This document shows, in pieces, positions 37,679 to 46,309 of a stretch of DNA of 64,000 nucleotides (position 1 is its first letter; the number at the start of each line of letters is the position of its first letter). This DNA comes from Pedobacter sp. PACM 27299 (GTDB taxonomy: Bacteria > Bacteroidota > Bacteroidia > Sphingobacteriales > Sphingobacteriaceae): contig NZ_CP012996.1 in the NCBI RefSeq assembly GCF_001412655.1, forward strand, positions 4,278,001-4,342,000, written 5' to 3'. The notes below the pieces were generated by a model. The model was not told the origin of the DNA. It was given only the letters and a program-made list of their open reading frames with translations, and did not search any database. Position numbers and translations under genes: made by a program.

Positions 37679-38770
37679 TTACATTTCCTTAAGGTCTGTC
37701 CGGTAATAGCAGAAGAAAAAGTACAGAAAATAGCTGGCTAACAGGAGCAGACTATAGGGAACAGCGTATCCAGCCAGGATCACAAACATGCTGACAAAGA
37801 AGAAAGCCAGCAGCCATTTGAAGTAGCGGTCCAGGTCTAATTTGATCCAGTACAACACCATTCTTAAGGTCATCAATCCAGCAATACCAAAGCCTAGTCC
37901 GACTATAAATGGCCAGAACTGCCCATCAGATCTCAGCAGGTAAAATAAGATTTCGGGAATAAAAAGAACCAGAAACACGAGCAGCGTATGTCCCATTCGG
38001 GTACTTAACCTGATGGGCAAACTTCTGCTAAAGGACAGCTGATCGCTTTCCTGTCTGAGCATCACCTGGATCACCATACTGTGCGCCAGTACTGCGGCCA
38101 ATATACCAATCAATGCCACTCTAAGGTCTTTCGAGACATCATTGAACATCCACATGACTACTGTAAACATGGTAAAAGACAGGATTTTGCTCAAAAAAAG
38201 CATCATCATCTGCTCATTGAGGAGATAGTATAAAGGCCATGTCCAGTAAGGTTTCTTCAATTGGGGGCAAGGGAAGACAAAATAAACCTTGACTGGAACA
38301 TGGCTATAATTAATGATCCGGAACATATACGCGGACACGGCAGCTAATAACAAAAAAAACACGCTGATGATGATAAAAACAGCTATAAAAGCCTTTTCAG
38401 CTAGACCAACATAAATTAAAGGCAGCACATAAATGAGTATTGGCAATAATAGTACCGCATATACCTGGAACCATAATATGAATTGTCTTTTTTTTTCTGT
38501 GGTGGCCAATAACCTTAGGAAATGGTATTGCTCCAGCTTCATTTGTTTTCTAATGAAAAACAGGCATTTGAGGAGATACAATGCCCAAAAACAGCATACT
38601 GAAGCGAGGATGAAGTGCGATGCGTACACCATAAGCATTAGTGTTTTATGGTAGCTCAGCAGCTGAGAGGCTTCTACCACCCCAAAAGCCACATAAAAAC
38701 CAAAGAGAAAGAGACCGGCATGTGCCGCATAGAACTCTTTAATTAAGGTTTTTAAAAGCAGTCTTAGCAT
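37679..38770 (-). CDS. Integral membrane protein, likely permease partner of the adjacent ABC ATPase
   Basis: 363 residues with about nine or ten hydrophobic segments and almost no soluble domain. It is not a recognised ABC-2 family by motif, but its start overlaps the end of the ATPase gene by 7 bp, a strong sign of a two-component transporter. Bacteroidota genomes carry similar unnamed ATPase/membrane pairs. Substrate unknown. Confidence 0.6.
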   Translation of the reverse strand: MLRLLLKTLIKEFYAAHAGLFLFGFYVAFGVVEASQLLSYHKTLMLMVYASHFILASVCCFWALYLLKCLFFIRKQMKLEQYHFLRLLATTEKKRQFILWFQVYAVLLLPILIYVLPLIYVGLAEKAFIAVFIIISVFFLLLAAVSAYMFRIINYSHVPVKVYFVFPCPQLKKPYWTWPLYYLLNEQMMMLFLSKILSFTMFTVVMWMFNDVSKDLRVALIGILAAVLAHSMVIQVMLRQESDQLSFSRSLPIRLSTRMGHTLLVFLVLFIPEILFYLLRSDGQFWPFIVGLGFGIAGLMTLRMVLYWIKLDLDRYFKWLLAFFFVSMFVILAGYAVPYSLLLLASYFLYFFFCYYRTDLKEM

Positions 38771-39396
38771 GATTGGATCTGACGGTCTACAATTTTAAAC
38801 ACTTGTTTTATAGGCAAATGACTCATTTCCAACTCCTGATGAGAGGAAAGTAAAAAGGAGCAGCCTTTCTCCTGGTAAGTACGAATCAGCTGATAGAGTA
38901 CTTGCGCGGCGGCTGTATCAATAGTAATCAAGGGTTCATCCAGTATATAAAGCTGTACCTCTCCTACAAAGGCACAGATTAAGGATAGTTTTTTAAGCAT
39001 TCCACTGGAATAACTGCCTACTTTTTGATCCATAAAACTACTCATCCCCAAATCCGATATCAAGATTATGGAGGCTTCCGGATTGGCATTGCGAACATCG
39101 ATATGGTAATTGAGCAGTTCATTTCCGGTGACAAAGGAAGGATATTGAGGCTCCGCCTCTGCATAACTGATCATCGACCGATACGCAACCGGCTGATTTT
39201 TAAGGCTAATGTCATTTAAAGTCAAGCTACCTTCAAAAGGAGTTTGCCCGGAAATCATTTTAAACAGCGTGGTCTTACCGGTGCCATTTCCACCTTTAAG
39301 CCAGTAAATACCCTGATCCAGCTGCCATTCCTCAAAAGAAAAGATGGCATGACTCCCGTACTTTTTATCGATATGACGTAAGGCTAGTTTGATCAA
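38764..39396 (-). CDS. ABC transporter ATP-binding protein
   Basis: 210 residues with Walker A (GGNGTGKTT), Q-loop, signature YSSGMLKKLSL (LSGGQ-like, with SSGM), Walker B (LYILDEP) and the switch histidine in LLSSHQE. The short length and SSGM signature are typical of ABC-2 and CcmA-like subunits. It forms a pair with the overlapping downstream membrane protein; direction of transport is not clear but export is likely. Confidence 0.88.
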   Translation of the reverse strand: MIKLALRHIDKKYGSHAIFSFEEWQLDQGIYWLKGGNGTGKTTLFKMISGQTPFEGSLTLNDISLKNQPVAYRSMISYAEAEPQYPSFVTGNELLNYHIDVRNANPEASIILISDLGMSSFMDQKVGSYSSGMLKKLSLICAFVGEVQLYILDEPLITIDTAAAQVLYQLIRTYQEKGCSFLLSSHQELEMSHLPIKQVFKIVDRQIQSC

Positions 39397-39482
39397 TTTC
39401 GTTTATTTTTTGCATTTAGATGTCCGTATCATGGATATGTTACTGCCTATATCGCTACCTTTGCAAAAATGCCTGCAAGAAA

Positions 39483-40328
39483 ATGATAGAAATAGGAAGA
39501 TATAACGATCTAAGAGTTATAAATAAAACCGAAAACGGCCTCATCTTAACGGAAGGTGATAAAGAAGTACTTTTACCTTATGTAGATGTCCCTAAAAACA
39601 TCGAAATCGGAGAGAACATCAACGTTTTCGTGTATATGCACAAAGATGGCCGATTGATGGGAACCACCAAAAGACCTTTCGCTTGTGTAGGTGATTTCGC
39701 TTACCTGACCGTTGTTGATGATGGTGAAGATGGTGTTTTCATGAATCTTGGCATCGATAAAGACATCTATGTTCCTCAACGTGAGCAGAAACGCCCAATG
39801 TTTAAAGGAGACAACCATGTGGTTTATGTATACCTGGACGAGAGCAATGACCGTATGGTAGCCTCTTCCCGCTTAACCAATTATGTGGAAGATCAGGACA
39901 TCGATTTAGAAGAAGGCGATGAGGTGAGTTTATTGATCATTGACCGCTCTGATTTAGGGTACAATGCCATTGTAGACAATAAATACATTGGTTTGCTATA
40001 TACTAATGAGCTTTTTGACCAATTGTCACCGGGAGAGATCAGAAAAGGATGGATTAAAAAAATCCGTGTAGAGGGCAAGATTGATTTGAGCTTACAGCCA
40101 ATGGGTTACGGCCATATCCTAGAGAACAAAGATGTTATCCTTGATGAATTGAAAGCTTGTGGCGGTGTAGTTCATTTAGGTGATAAAAGTGCTCCAGATG
40201 ACATTTACGACCGTTTTAAAATCAGTAAAAGTGCTTTCAAAAAAGTAATTGGCGGTTTATACAGAGACCGTTTAATCACGATTTCTGACCACGAAATCAA
40301 GTTATTCGTAGACGAAGAAGCAGATTAG
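39483..40328 (+). CDS. CvfB-type S1 RNA-binding protein
   Basis: 281 residues from ATG 39483 (MIEIGRYNDLRVINKTENGLIL). Several OB/S1-like domains can be traced (about 1-60, 65-130 and 140-210) and the C-terminus is a winged helix (DIYDRFKISKSAFKKVIGGLYRDRLITI), the architecture of CvfB (virulence factor B) proteins. They bind RNA and affect regulation or translation. Upstream in-frame Met codons lead to an unlikely Cys-rich extension and are not used. Divergent from the ABC pair. Confidence 0.85.
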   Translation: MIEIGRYNDLRVINKTENGLILTEGDKEVLLPYVDVPKNIEIGENINVFVYMHKDGRLMGTTKRPFACVGDFAYLTVVDDGEDGVFMNLGIDKDIYVPQREQKRPMFKGDNHVVYVYLDESNDRMVASSRLTNYVEDQDIDLEEGDEVSLLIIDRSDLGYNAIVDNKYIGLLYTNELFDQLSPGEIRKGWIKKIRVEGKIDLSLQPMGYGHILENKDVILDELKACGGVVHLGDKSAPDDIYDRFKISKSAFKKVIGGLYRDRLITISDHEIKLFVDEEAD

Positions 40329-40345
40329 CCCTCCTCCATACAGCA

Positions 40346-40389
40346 CCTAAAAAAGCCGGTTATCTATACAGATAACCGGCTTTTTTAGG
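40346..40389. terminator. Strong bidirectional terminator
   Basis: A perfect 20-bp inverted repeat (40346-40365 with 40370-40389, 4-nt loop) has A6 in the left arm and T6 in the right arm, serving both the CvfB-like gene and the convergent Omp85 gene. Confidence 0.9.
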
Positions 40390-40425
40390 CGTAATAGCGC
40401 TGTTTTTTACTATTCAGCTTGCTAT

Positions 40426-43041
40426 TTAGAAGTTAAAACCTACAGAGAAATAAGGCATGGTTGCTTCTTTAGAGAAGCCCAATGTTCCTTGAATCAGGAA
40501 CTGATTGCCTGGCATGACGTATAACCCACCGCCATAGCCCTGATGCCATCTGCTGCTCGACTCTCCTGGCTGCCATACCCTACCCACATCATTAAATGCA
40601 ATCATTCCAACTGTTCCGGGCACCAGATAAGAGGTAAAATTAAACAGCTTCAACCTCAGGTCCAGGTTATGGTATAGTCCTGTTTTACCGGTAAAACGTC
40701 TGCTGTTGAAGCCTCTGAGGCTGTTTACACCCCCTAGCTGAATGTGCTGAAAGAATGCTGGATCTCCTACTGTAGTTCCTCCACCAATTCTATTGGCAAT
40801 CACGAGGCCTGATTTTCCCGGGTTCCAGTAAAAGCGGAATTCGGTGTTCAGGACACCGTAACGCTCATCGCCGCCATTCACACGCTGCTGTGCGGAGATC
40901 GTGGTTTTCCAGAAAACACCTTTTGTAGGAATCGCAATATTATCACGTGTATCATAAGACCATCCAGCGGTTAAACCTGCATAAAAGCGGTTAGAAAACA
41001 CTTCTTCTTCTGGGTGTAAAGCATCATAATCATTCAAAAAGCGCTCTTCGTTTTTCTCGCGGCTACTGGTATAATAAGACAACAACACCCCACCTTCTAC
41101 GGTCCAGGACTGATCTAAGACCCTTTTCAGTTTAATATTCGCATTTAAATAATTGTACCTATTGCGGTAATAAGAGATGCCATCTTCCCGATCCTCGCCA
41201 TTTGGCAGGTCTTCATCATGGTCGTCTTTTTGATAAATTGTATTGTTTCCTAAACCAAAGAAGTTACTCAGGTTATTTGGGCCCAGCATATTGATCCCGA
41301 TATTCAGGTCGTTATTTCCTATTGCCTTTTTAAAGTCGCCGGTATAATCCAGAATAAAAGACTTTCTGCCAGTGGAGTAATGGGCCCAGATCTCTTGTTT
41401 CGAGGCATAAGGCGATTTTCTGAAACCTTGTTTCTCAAAAATATAGCCCAGTCCTAGCTGGATTCCCTGGTCAATATTGTAATTCCCATCTACAAGCACA
41501 CCTTTCCTATCGTATAAGAACCCATTTTTATTGAACTGGTTGACTGCCGAATCCTTAGCTAATCTCATTTTAGCATATCCTTTTGGCGGAAGCACGTTAG
41601 TTTCATCGGAGCGGTCATAGATAAACAACCCTGATTTATTGGGTACATTTTCCGCTATTTTAAACTCATCTACCTCCTCTCCACCGATCATTCTCACTTT
41701 TATCGGGGATTCATTCTTTCCATGTACGTCGAAAACGTCCTTTCCTCCTAATCCGAATAAACGGATCTCTTTAGTTACCAGCGGGTCGAAAGTGCGGTTA
41801 AAAAAGCGGCGGCCTTTGGTCCCGTCCTTCTTAATATTGAAGATATGCACAGAAACTTTTCCATCTTCCTGCTGCTTCACATCGAAGTATTCTGTCTTAT
41901 CGGAAGCAGGAATATCTACATTAATAGATAGGAAACGGTAGTAACGTAAGGCTAATTCTTCCAATTGATTCCTTCTGGAAGTAAAATTGTGAATCAGCTC
42001 CTCACCACATTGCTTAAAGATAGGATCGGGCATTTCCCTGAAAGCTTTCGCGATCAATTCGTCCGTCATTTCTTTCTGCACCAGCTTTGCAGCTTCCTTC
42101 CAATCGTCTTCATTCAGTTCATTTAAGAAATACCGGTCGAAATATCTTTCGTTAAAGTTCCAGTACTCCACCTCTCTGATGGTTGGAGAATACGGCTGCA
42201 AATGGGTTTTAAGCCATTGGTGATTCAATATCCAGGGGAAAACGCCGGATGTTTTATAGAATACTTTATCCCGATCGCGAGGTACCGGGGTGTAGGTCGT
42301 TCCGTCTGGGGTTTTATCTGCAGCCCAGCGCCAATTGTCTTCATGCCTATCCCAATCACCGAGCAGGAAGTCCAGCAAACGTGCTCTAAGCGTCAGTTTC
42401 TGGTCTGCTTTAGTATCATTGTCCTTCTGGATTTTCTTTTGCACCTTCTCCGTATTGTCGGTTTTCTCCTCCGCAGGGGATCTTTCTTCGAATATATAGG
42501 CTGCGTTGGCAAATTCTTTACGGTATTCGCCAAGTCCGGGATCATCGGCAACATAGACCATCTCCGGTTTTGCATGTGGCAATTCCAATGCGGCGGCCAA
42601 TGGCGGCACGATTAAGGCGGCAAAAGGATGGTTGGTAGAGACCTGATCCTGGGTAATGTCTTTAGCGATCGTAGCCCTCAGATTTTCCGGCAAACTTCTG
42701 TCTGCGTACTTCTGCACGGTCCTTAGCACCCATTCTTTACCTGTTGGATCTACCAAACGTAAGGAACGGGTTTGCATACCCCCACCTAGTTTTATGATTT
42801 TTAATCCCCCTTTTTCCTTTTGGAGGTCCATAATTCTTAAAGTTACCGGCGTTGCCCATAACTTCCGGTAGCTCTCTCCAAGCCAAAAGCGGTGAAAACT
42901 ACTTACTTTATCGTATTCAGGGGCGATCGCCACCGTAATCGAGTCTGATTTTAATGTCTGTTGTGCAAAGCCCACAACAGGGATGGCTCCAAGCGCCATA
43001 TTCATGATTAGTGCCGCTTGCAGCTCCTTTTTAAAACGCAT
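40426..43041 (-). CDS. Omp85/BamA-like outer-membrane barrel with N-terminal protein-kinase-like domain
   Basis: 871 residues. After a signal peptide (about 1-27) comes a roughly 350-residue region with kinase-like landmarks: a glycine-rich loop KIIKLGGGMQTRSLRL (81-96), a candidate Lys at 111, a hinge-like IFEER (183-187), the catalytic-loop-like GDWDRHEDNW (228-237) and a metal-binding-like PRDRDKVF (254-261). A beta-sandwich-like stretch follows (about 380-500), then a barrel from about 550 ending ATMPYFSVGFNF. The DRHxxN...D pattern recalls HipA, Fam20 and PI3K-type catalytic loops. Similar N-terminal regions occur in other Bacteroidota surface-antigen proteins, usually left unannotated. 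Last gene of the PPK1 operon, 7 bp behind the GAF-like gene. Barrel assignment is firm, kinase fold inferred. Confidence 0.8.
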   Translation of the reverse strand: MRFKKELQAALIMNMALGAIPVVGFAQQTLKSDSITVAIAPEYDKVSSFHRFWLGESYRKLWATPVTLRIMDLQKEKGGLKIIKLGGGMQTRSLRLVDPTGKEWVLRTVQKYADRSLPENLRATIAKDITQDQVSTNHPFAALIVPPLAAALELPHAKPEMVYVADDPGLGEYRKEFANAAYIFEERSPAEEKTDNTEKVQKKIQKDNDTKADQKLTLRARLLDFLLGDWDRHEDNWRWAADKTPDGTTYTPVPRDRDKVFYKTSGVFPWILNHQWLKTHLQPYSPTIREVEYWNFNERYFDRYFLNELNEDDWKEAAKLVQKEMTDELIAKAFREMPDPIFKQCGEELIHNFTSRRNQLEELALRYYRFLSINVDIPASDKTEYFDVKQQEDGKVSVHIFNIKKDGTKGRRFFNRTFDPLVTKEIRLFGLGGKDVFDVHGKNESPIKVRMIGGEEVDEFKIAENVPNKSGLFIYDRSDETNVLPPKGYAKMRLAKDSAVNQFNKNGFLYDRKGVLVDGNYNIDQGIQLGLGYIFEKQGFRKSPYASKQEIWAHYSTGRKSFILDYTGDFKKAIGNNDLNIGINMLGPNNLSNFFGLGNNTIYQKDDHDEDLPNGEDREDGISYYRNRYNYLNANIKLKRVLDQSWTVEGGVLLSYYTSSREKNEERFLNDYDALHPEEEVFSNRFYAGLTAGWSYDTRDNIAIPTKGVFWKTTISAQQRVNGGDERYGVLNTEFRFYWNPGKSGLVIANRIGGGTTVGDPAFFQHIQLGGVNSLRGFNSRRFTGKTGLYHNLDLRLKLFNFTSYLVPGTVGMIAFNDVGRVWQPGESSSRWHQGYGGGLYVMPGNQFLIQGTLGFSKEATMPYFSVGFNF

Positions 43042-43048
43042 ATTGAAT

Positions 43049-45409
43049 TTATTTAAGCGTTACTCCTATTCTGAGGGCCTTTAAGCCCTCCACTCCTTGC
43101 AATTCTTCAATTTCCAGGTACTCCAGGTCATCATTTAAGAGACCAATACCCTGAAGCGTTTTGATATATCCTACATATTCTTTGGCTTCCCAGCTGTTAA
43201 AATACACAATTGCGATCTTTCCTGGCTGGGTAATCCTTTCTGTGGTGTCTTTTACATGAGCTTTATCGATGCGTTTTTTGACCATCTGGTAGCGGATATT
43301 GTAGCTGCCTTCTACATCAAAACGTTGCTCATCAATCCTAAAACTTATATCGATCACCTTCTCATAGACGAAAATCAACTGGGTAGTTTCCAATGGTAAA
43401 GAAAAGTAAGGCGCTAAACTATGACTGGTTTGCGCTACTTCTGCCAGAACTTTCAGTTGTTTCAGTCTAAATTCATGAAGAATTTCCTCCGTGAAGTCGG
43501 TATTTGGTGCGATAGATCTACCCAGGTAGATGTCAAATTCAACGCCATCTGTGCGGAATTTCTCAAAATAACAAGGATAAATCGCCTGGATTTCTTTGTT
43601 AAATACATCTAAATGCCTGGTGACTGCCAGGTTGATCATTTGCAGGCTCTTTTCATACCTATCTCGATGTTCATAGCTCTTTCCATCTACTGCTGTCCAT
43701 TCAAAATACTCATCAACAATCGGTTTAAGTTCCGGATGAGTTTCCTTTAAATGTACCAGAGCAGAGGGGATCTGCCTTTGCAGGTAGTCTTCTGTTTTGA
43801 GAATTTCGCGATCTGTCAGGTCTTCAAACCTGGATTTACTCCAGATTTCATACTTTTTTGGAAGTTCATGTTCCAGTGATTCGCAGACCTTCTTTCTAAT
43901 GGTATCCAGGGTTTTCTGCAGCATTTCAAAATGTACATATAAATCCTTGCGGACTGCCATGTTTCGCAGGATACTGGAATTTCTGATGTCTACTGCACCA
44001 TAAAAAGGGTGTACGTTTTTAAAGAACACCTGTTCTACCGGTAGATTGCGCTTTTTCCCTCCGGATTGAAGGTAATGATAAGCTGCTTCATTGAAACGCC
44101 ACTGTACAGAAGGCTGTAATGCCGTGAATTTATCGGTCACGATTTCCGCGATTTCCTGGTTGAAATCGGTGATGATATTTTGATATAATTGTGCCAATAA
44201 AGGAAAGGCCAGGTCTATTTTAGTGAGCGCATTGCCATTAAAATGACTGACTTCCTTGGTATATAGCTCCAGACAGCCTACCAATCTTGCATTATAGTAC
44301 AATGGAAAAAGGCCGTAAGACTTGATTCCTTTTTCCCATAACAAGCGGAGCATCGGGTATTTATCTTGTTCTTCCAGTGTAATTTCAGGGAAAATCAAGG
44401 TTCTTGGCTGTTTCAGATAGTCTTGAATCAAGTCAAATTCCTCTTCATCTTTCCATCCTGCCTCTTCGGCCAATTTGATCAGGATACTCTGAAAACCAGA
44501 CTTTTCATTGATCAAAAGCTTATTATTTAGCTTCAAATAAGGCAGCATTCCAAATTCCAGATGGTCAGAGCCAGCCAAGGCTTTTAAAGCATTACCGATT
44601 TCCTTACCATAATTCACATTTTTGGATTCATGGTGATCAATCATTACATTTTTAATGGATTCCAGGGCATATTCACCGGTTACATCCGTTAGCGTCACAA
44701 TAGAAATCCCCTCAATAGTAAAGATATCAGGTGGAATGAGCTTGGTTAAAATATCCAGTGTATTGGTTTCATCCTGAATATAATCTTTCACAATATTGAG
44801 GTCATACTCGGGCAGTTCTACATTTGCAGTGATGGTTAAAAACCTGGTATCTACGTTTAAGCGGTAATATTTAGGGAGTTTTGTTAACGGATCTACGATA
44901 GAGTTTACGGTAAACTCTGTTGCTGTTAATGAAAAGTTATAAAACCGGTGTAATACCATATTATAAAAGGCAGACAGCACGCTTTTCTTCATTTCCAAAG
45001 AGGAAGGCAGCGATAAATCGGCTTTCAAAGTACAGGTAGAAGGCTCTAGCAGTACATTATAAAACGCATTCGTACCATAATGAAAACAAGGCGTCATTGG
45101 GGTACTAATCGCCCAAAAATGCTCTTTCTCTTCATTAATGATCGGCGATAAAGCGGTATAAATCAATTCAAACAAGGTATTGTACTTACGGACATTCTCC
45201 ATTGGGATGGGGTCTTTGAGTTCTGGATATTGTTTAAATTGTTCAAGGATATAACGGTAGAAGTTAATTTTCGCGGTTTTCTCAGTATTAGCCTTCTCTT
45301 CCACGAAAGAGATAAAGGGCTGCAAAGACAGCTTAATTTCAGCACCCAATGGAGGGCGTTCTCTTAAGCCAGTAATACTATTATTCAAATCCAGCGTGAT
45401 AGCTTGCAT
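43049..45409 (-). CDS. Large GAF-like domain protein of the PPK1 operon
   Basis: 786 residues, no signal peptide or membrane helix, so probably cytoplasmic. A GAF-type C-terminal segment is recognisable around 355-420 (RLLWEKGIKSYGLFPLYYNARLVGCLELYTKE). The flanking regions, including a region rich in helices and a strand-rich C-terminus (IAIVYFNSWEAKEYVGYIKTLQG), are not recognisable. A sensory or scaffold role is inferred. It lies 13 bp after the lipoprotein gene and 7 bp before the Omp85 gene, so its function is probably linked to polyphosphate or envelope status. Confidence 0.65.
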   Translation of the reverse strand: MQAITLDLNNSITGLRERPPLGAEIKLSLQPFISFVEEKANTEKTAKINFYRYILEQFKQYPELKDPIPMENVRKYNTLFELIYTALSPIINEEKEHFWAISTPMTPCFHYGTNAFYNVLLEPSTCTLKADLSLPSSLEMKKSVLSAFYNMVLHRFYNFSLTATEFTVNSIVDPLTKLPKYYRLNVDTRFLTITANVELPEYDLNIVKDYIQDETNTLDILTKLIPPDIFTIEGISIVTLTDVTGEYALESIKNVMIDHHESKNVNYGKEIGNALKALAGSDHLEFGMLPYLKLNNKLLINEKSGFQSILIKLAEEAGWKDEEEFDLIQDYLKQPRTLIFPEITLEEQDKYPMLRLLWEKGIKSYGLFPLYYNARLVGCLELYTKEVSHFNGNALTKIDLAFPLLAQLYQNIITDFNQEIAEIVTDKFTALQPSVQWRFNEAAYHYLQSGGKKRNLPVEQVFFKNVHPFYGAVDIRNSSILRNMAVRKDLYVHFEMLQKTLDTIRKKVCESLEHELPKKYEIWSKSRFEDLTDREILKTEDYLQRQIPSALVHLKETHPELKPIVDEYFEWTAVDGKSYEHRDRYEKSLQMINLAVTRHLDVFNKEIQAIYPCYFEKFRTDGVEFDIYLGRSIAPNTDFTEEILHEFRLKQLKVLAEVAQTSHSLAPYFSLPLETTQLIFVYEKVIDISFRIDEQRFDVEGSYNIRYQMVKKRIDKAHVKDTTERITQPGKIAIVYFNSWEAKEYVGYIKTLQGIGLLNDDLEYLEIEELQGVEGLKALRIGVTLK

Positions 45410-45422
45410 TTTTCGTATTTTA

Positions 45423-46292
45423 TTATTTTACTTTTTTAAACTTAAGGATATTTCCATTGGTTAGTTCATCTCCTTCATTAGAGATGTACAAGTTCATATC
45501 GTTATCAAAAGCTATGCCTTCCGGCTGATTATAAATCGAAGAATTCAAACGATGTACTTGTTTTACTTTCCAGTTTTCATCTGCAATAACCAATAATTTG
45601 TTGGCAGAAGCCAGTATATACCATTCCTTAGTCTTCGGATTTTTTGTCAGTGCCGAAGGGCTAAGACTTGCTTTTAACTTCGGGTTGAGCTTTTTTATCT
45701 GCTCCAAGTCAATGCTGAAAGTACTTTCAGGAATTAGGCTATCCAGTTTCAGATCATAGTTTAAGACATACCCCGTTGATGTTTTCTTTTTCTTATCTAC
45801 CGGGCAGGATTTACATAAAACGTATACTTTTTGAGTCTCTGGATCTGCATATAAACTTTCATACTCCCCTTTAGGAACCAGTTTCTTGGTAACTTTCACC
45901 TGTTCTGCCTTTTCTTTTACTCTTTCTGAGAAAGGAAAAGAATAAAGGTGCCCATTACTCTTTAAGATGAATATTTTTTCATTGAAAATGGCCACATCTT
46001 CATAGTCTCCTTTACTGCCGAAGCTCACGTTTTTCTGATGCTTCACCCCCCATTTTTGGCGGAAAACGCTGCCTTCTTCATCTTGAATAGAGTAAACAGT
46101 ATCCGGTTTACCTTTATAAAAGGCGATACCTGAGATTTCGAGCAGGCTTTCAGGCATGTTAAATTTCTCTGGGTGTTCCAGGTCATAACCCGCCGGACTG
46201 CTAAACTTTGAAGCTACTGGCTTACAGGCATAAAACGCCACTAATGCCACAATGGGCATCATATATAATAATTTAGTATAGATTTTCTTCAT
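45423..46292 (-). CDS. SdiA-regulated-domain (beta-propeller) lipoprotein
   Basis: 289 residues from ATG 46292. A lipobox (VAFYACKP) marks it as a lipoprotein. Repeats like LLEISGIAF...DTVYSIQDEEGSVF, DYEDVAIFNEKIFILKSNGHLY, EYESLYADPETQKVYVLCKSC and QPEGIAFDNDMNLYISNEGD are typical of the SdiA-regulated/YjiK propeller family. The propeller could bind or hydrolyse a phosphorylated ligand, but no catalytic residue can be named. Located between ppk1 and the GAF-like gene in the same operon. Confidence 0.8.
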   Translation of the reverse strand: MKKIYTKLLYMMPIVALVAFYACKPVASKFSSPAGYDLEHPEKFNMPESLLEISGIAFYKGKPDTVYSIQDEEGSVFRQKWGVKHQKNVSFGSKGDYEDVAIFNEKIFILKSNGHLYSFPFSERVKEKAEQVKVTKKLVPKGEYESLYADPETQKVYVLCKSCPVDKKKKTSTGYVLNYDLKLDSLIPESTFSIDLEQIKKLNPKLKASLSPSALTKNPKTKEWYILASANKLLVIADENWKVKQVHRLNSSIYNQPEGIAFDNDMNLYISNEGDELTNGNILKFKKVK

Positions 46293-46309
46293 AAACATGG
46301 GTCCATTTA

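Noticed and set aside
42202..42615. Plus-strand frame of 137 residues within the Omp85 gene
   Set aside because: Antisense to the conserved kinase-like region; no plausible protein features.
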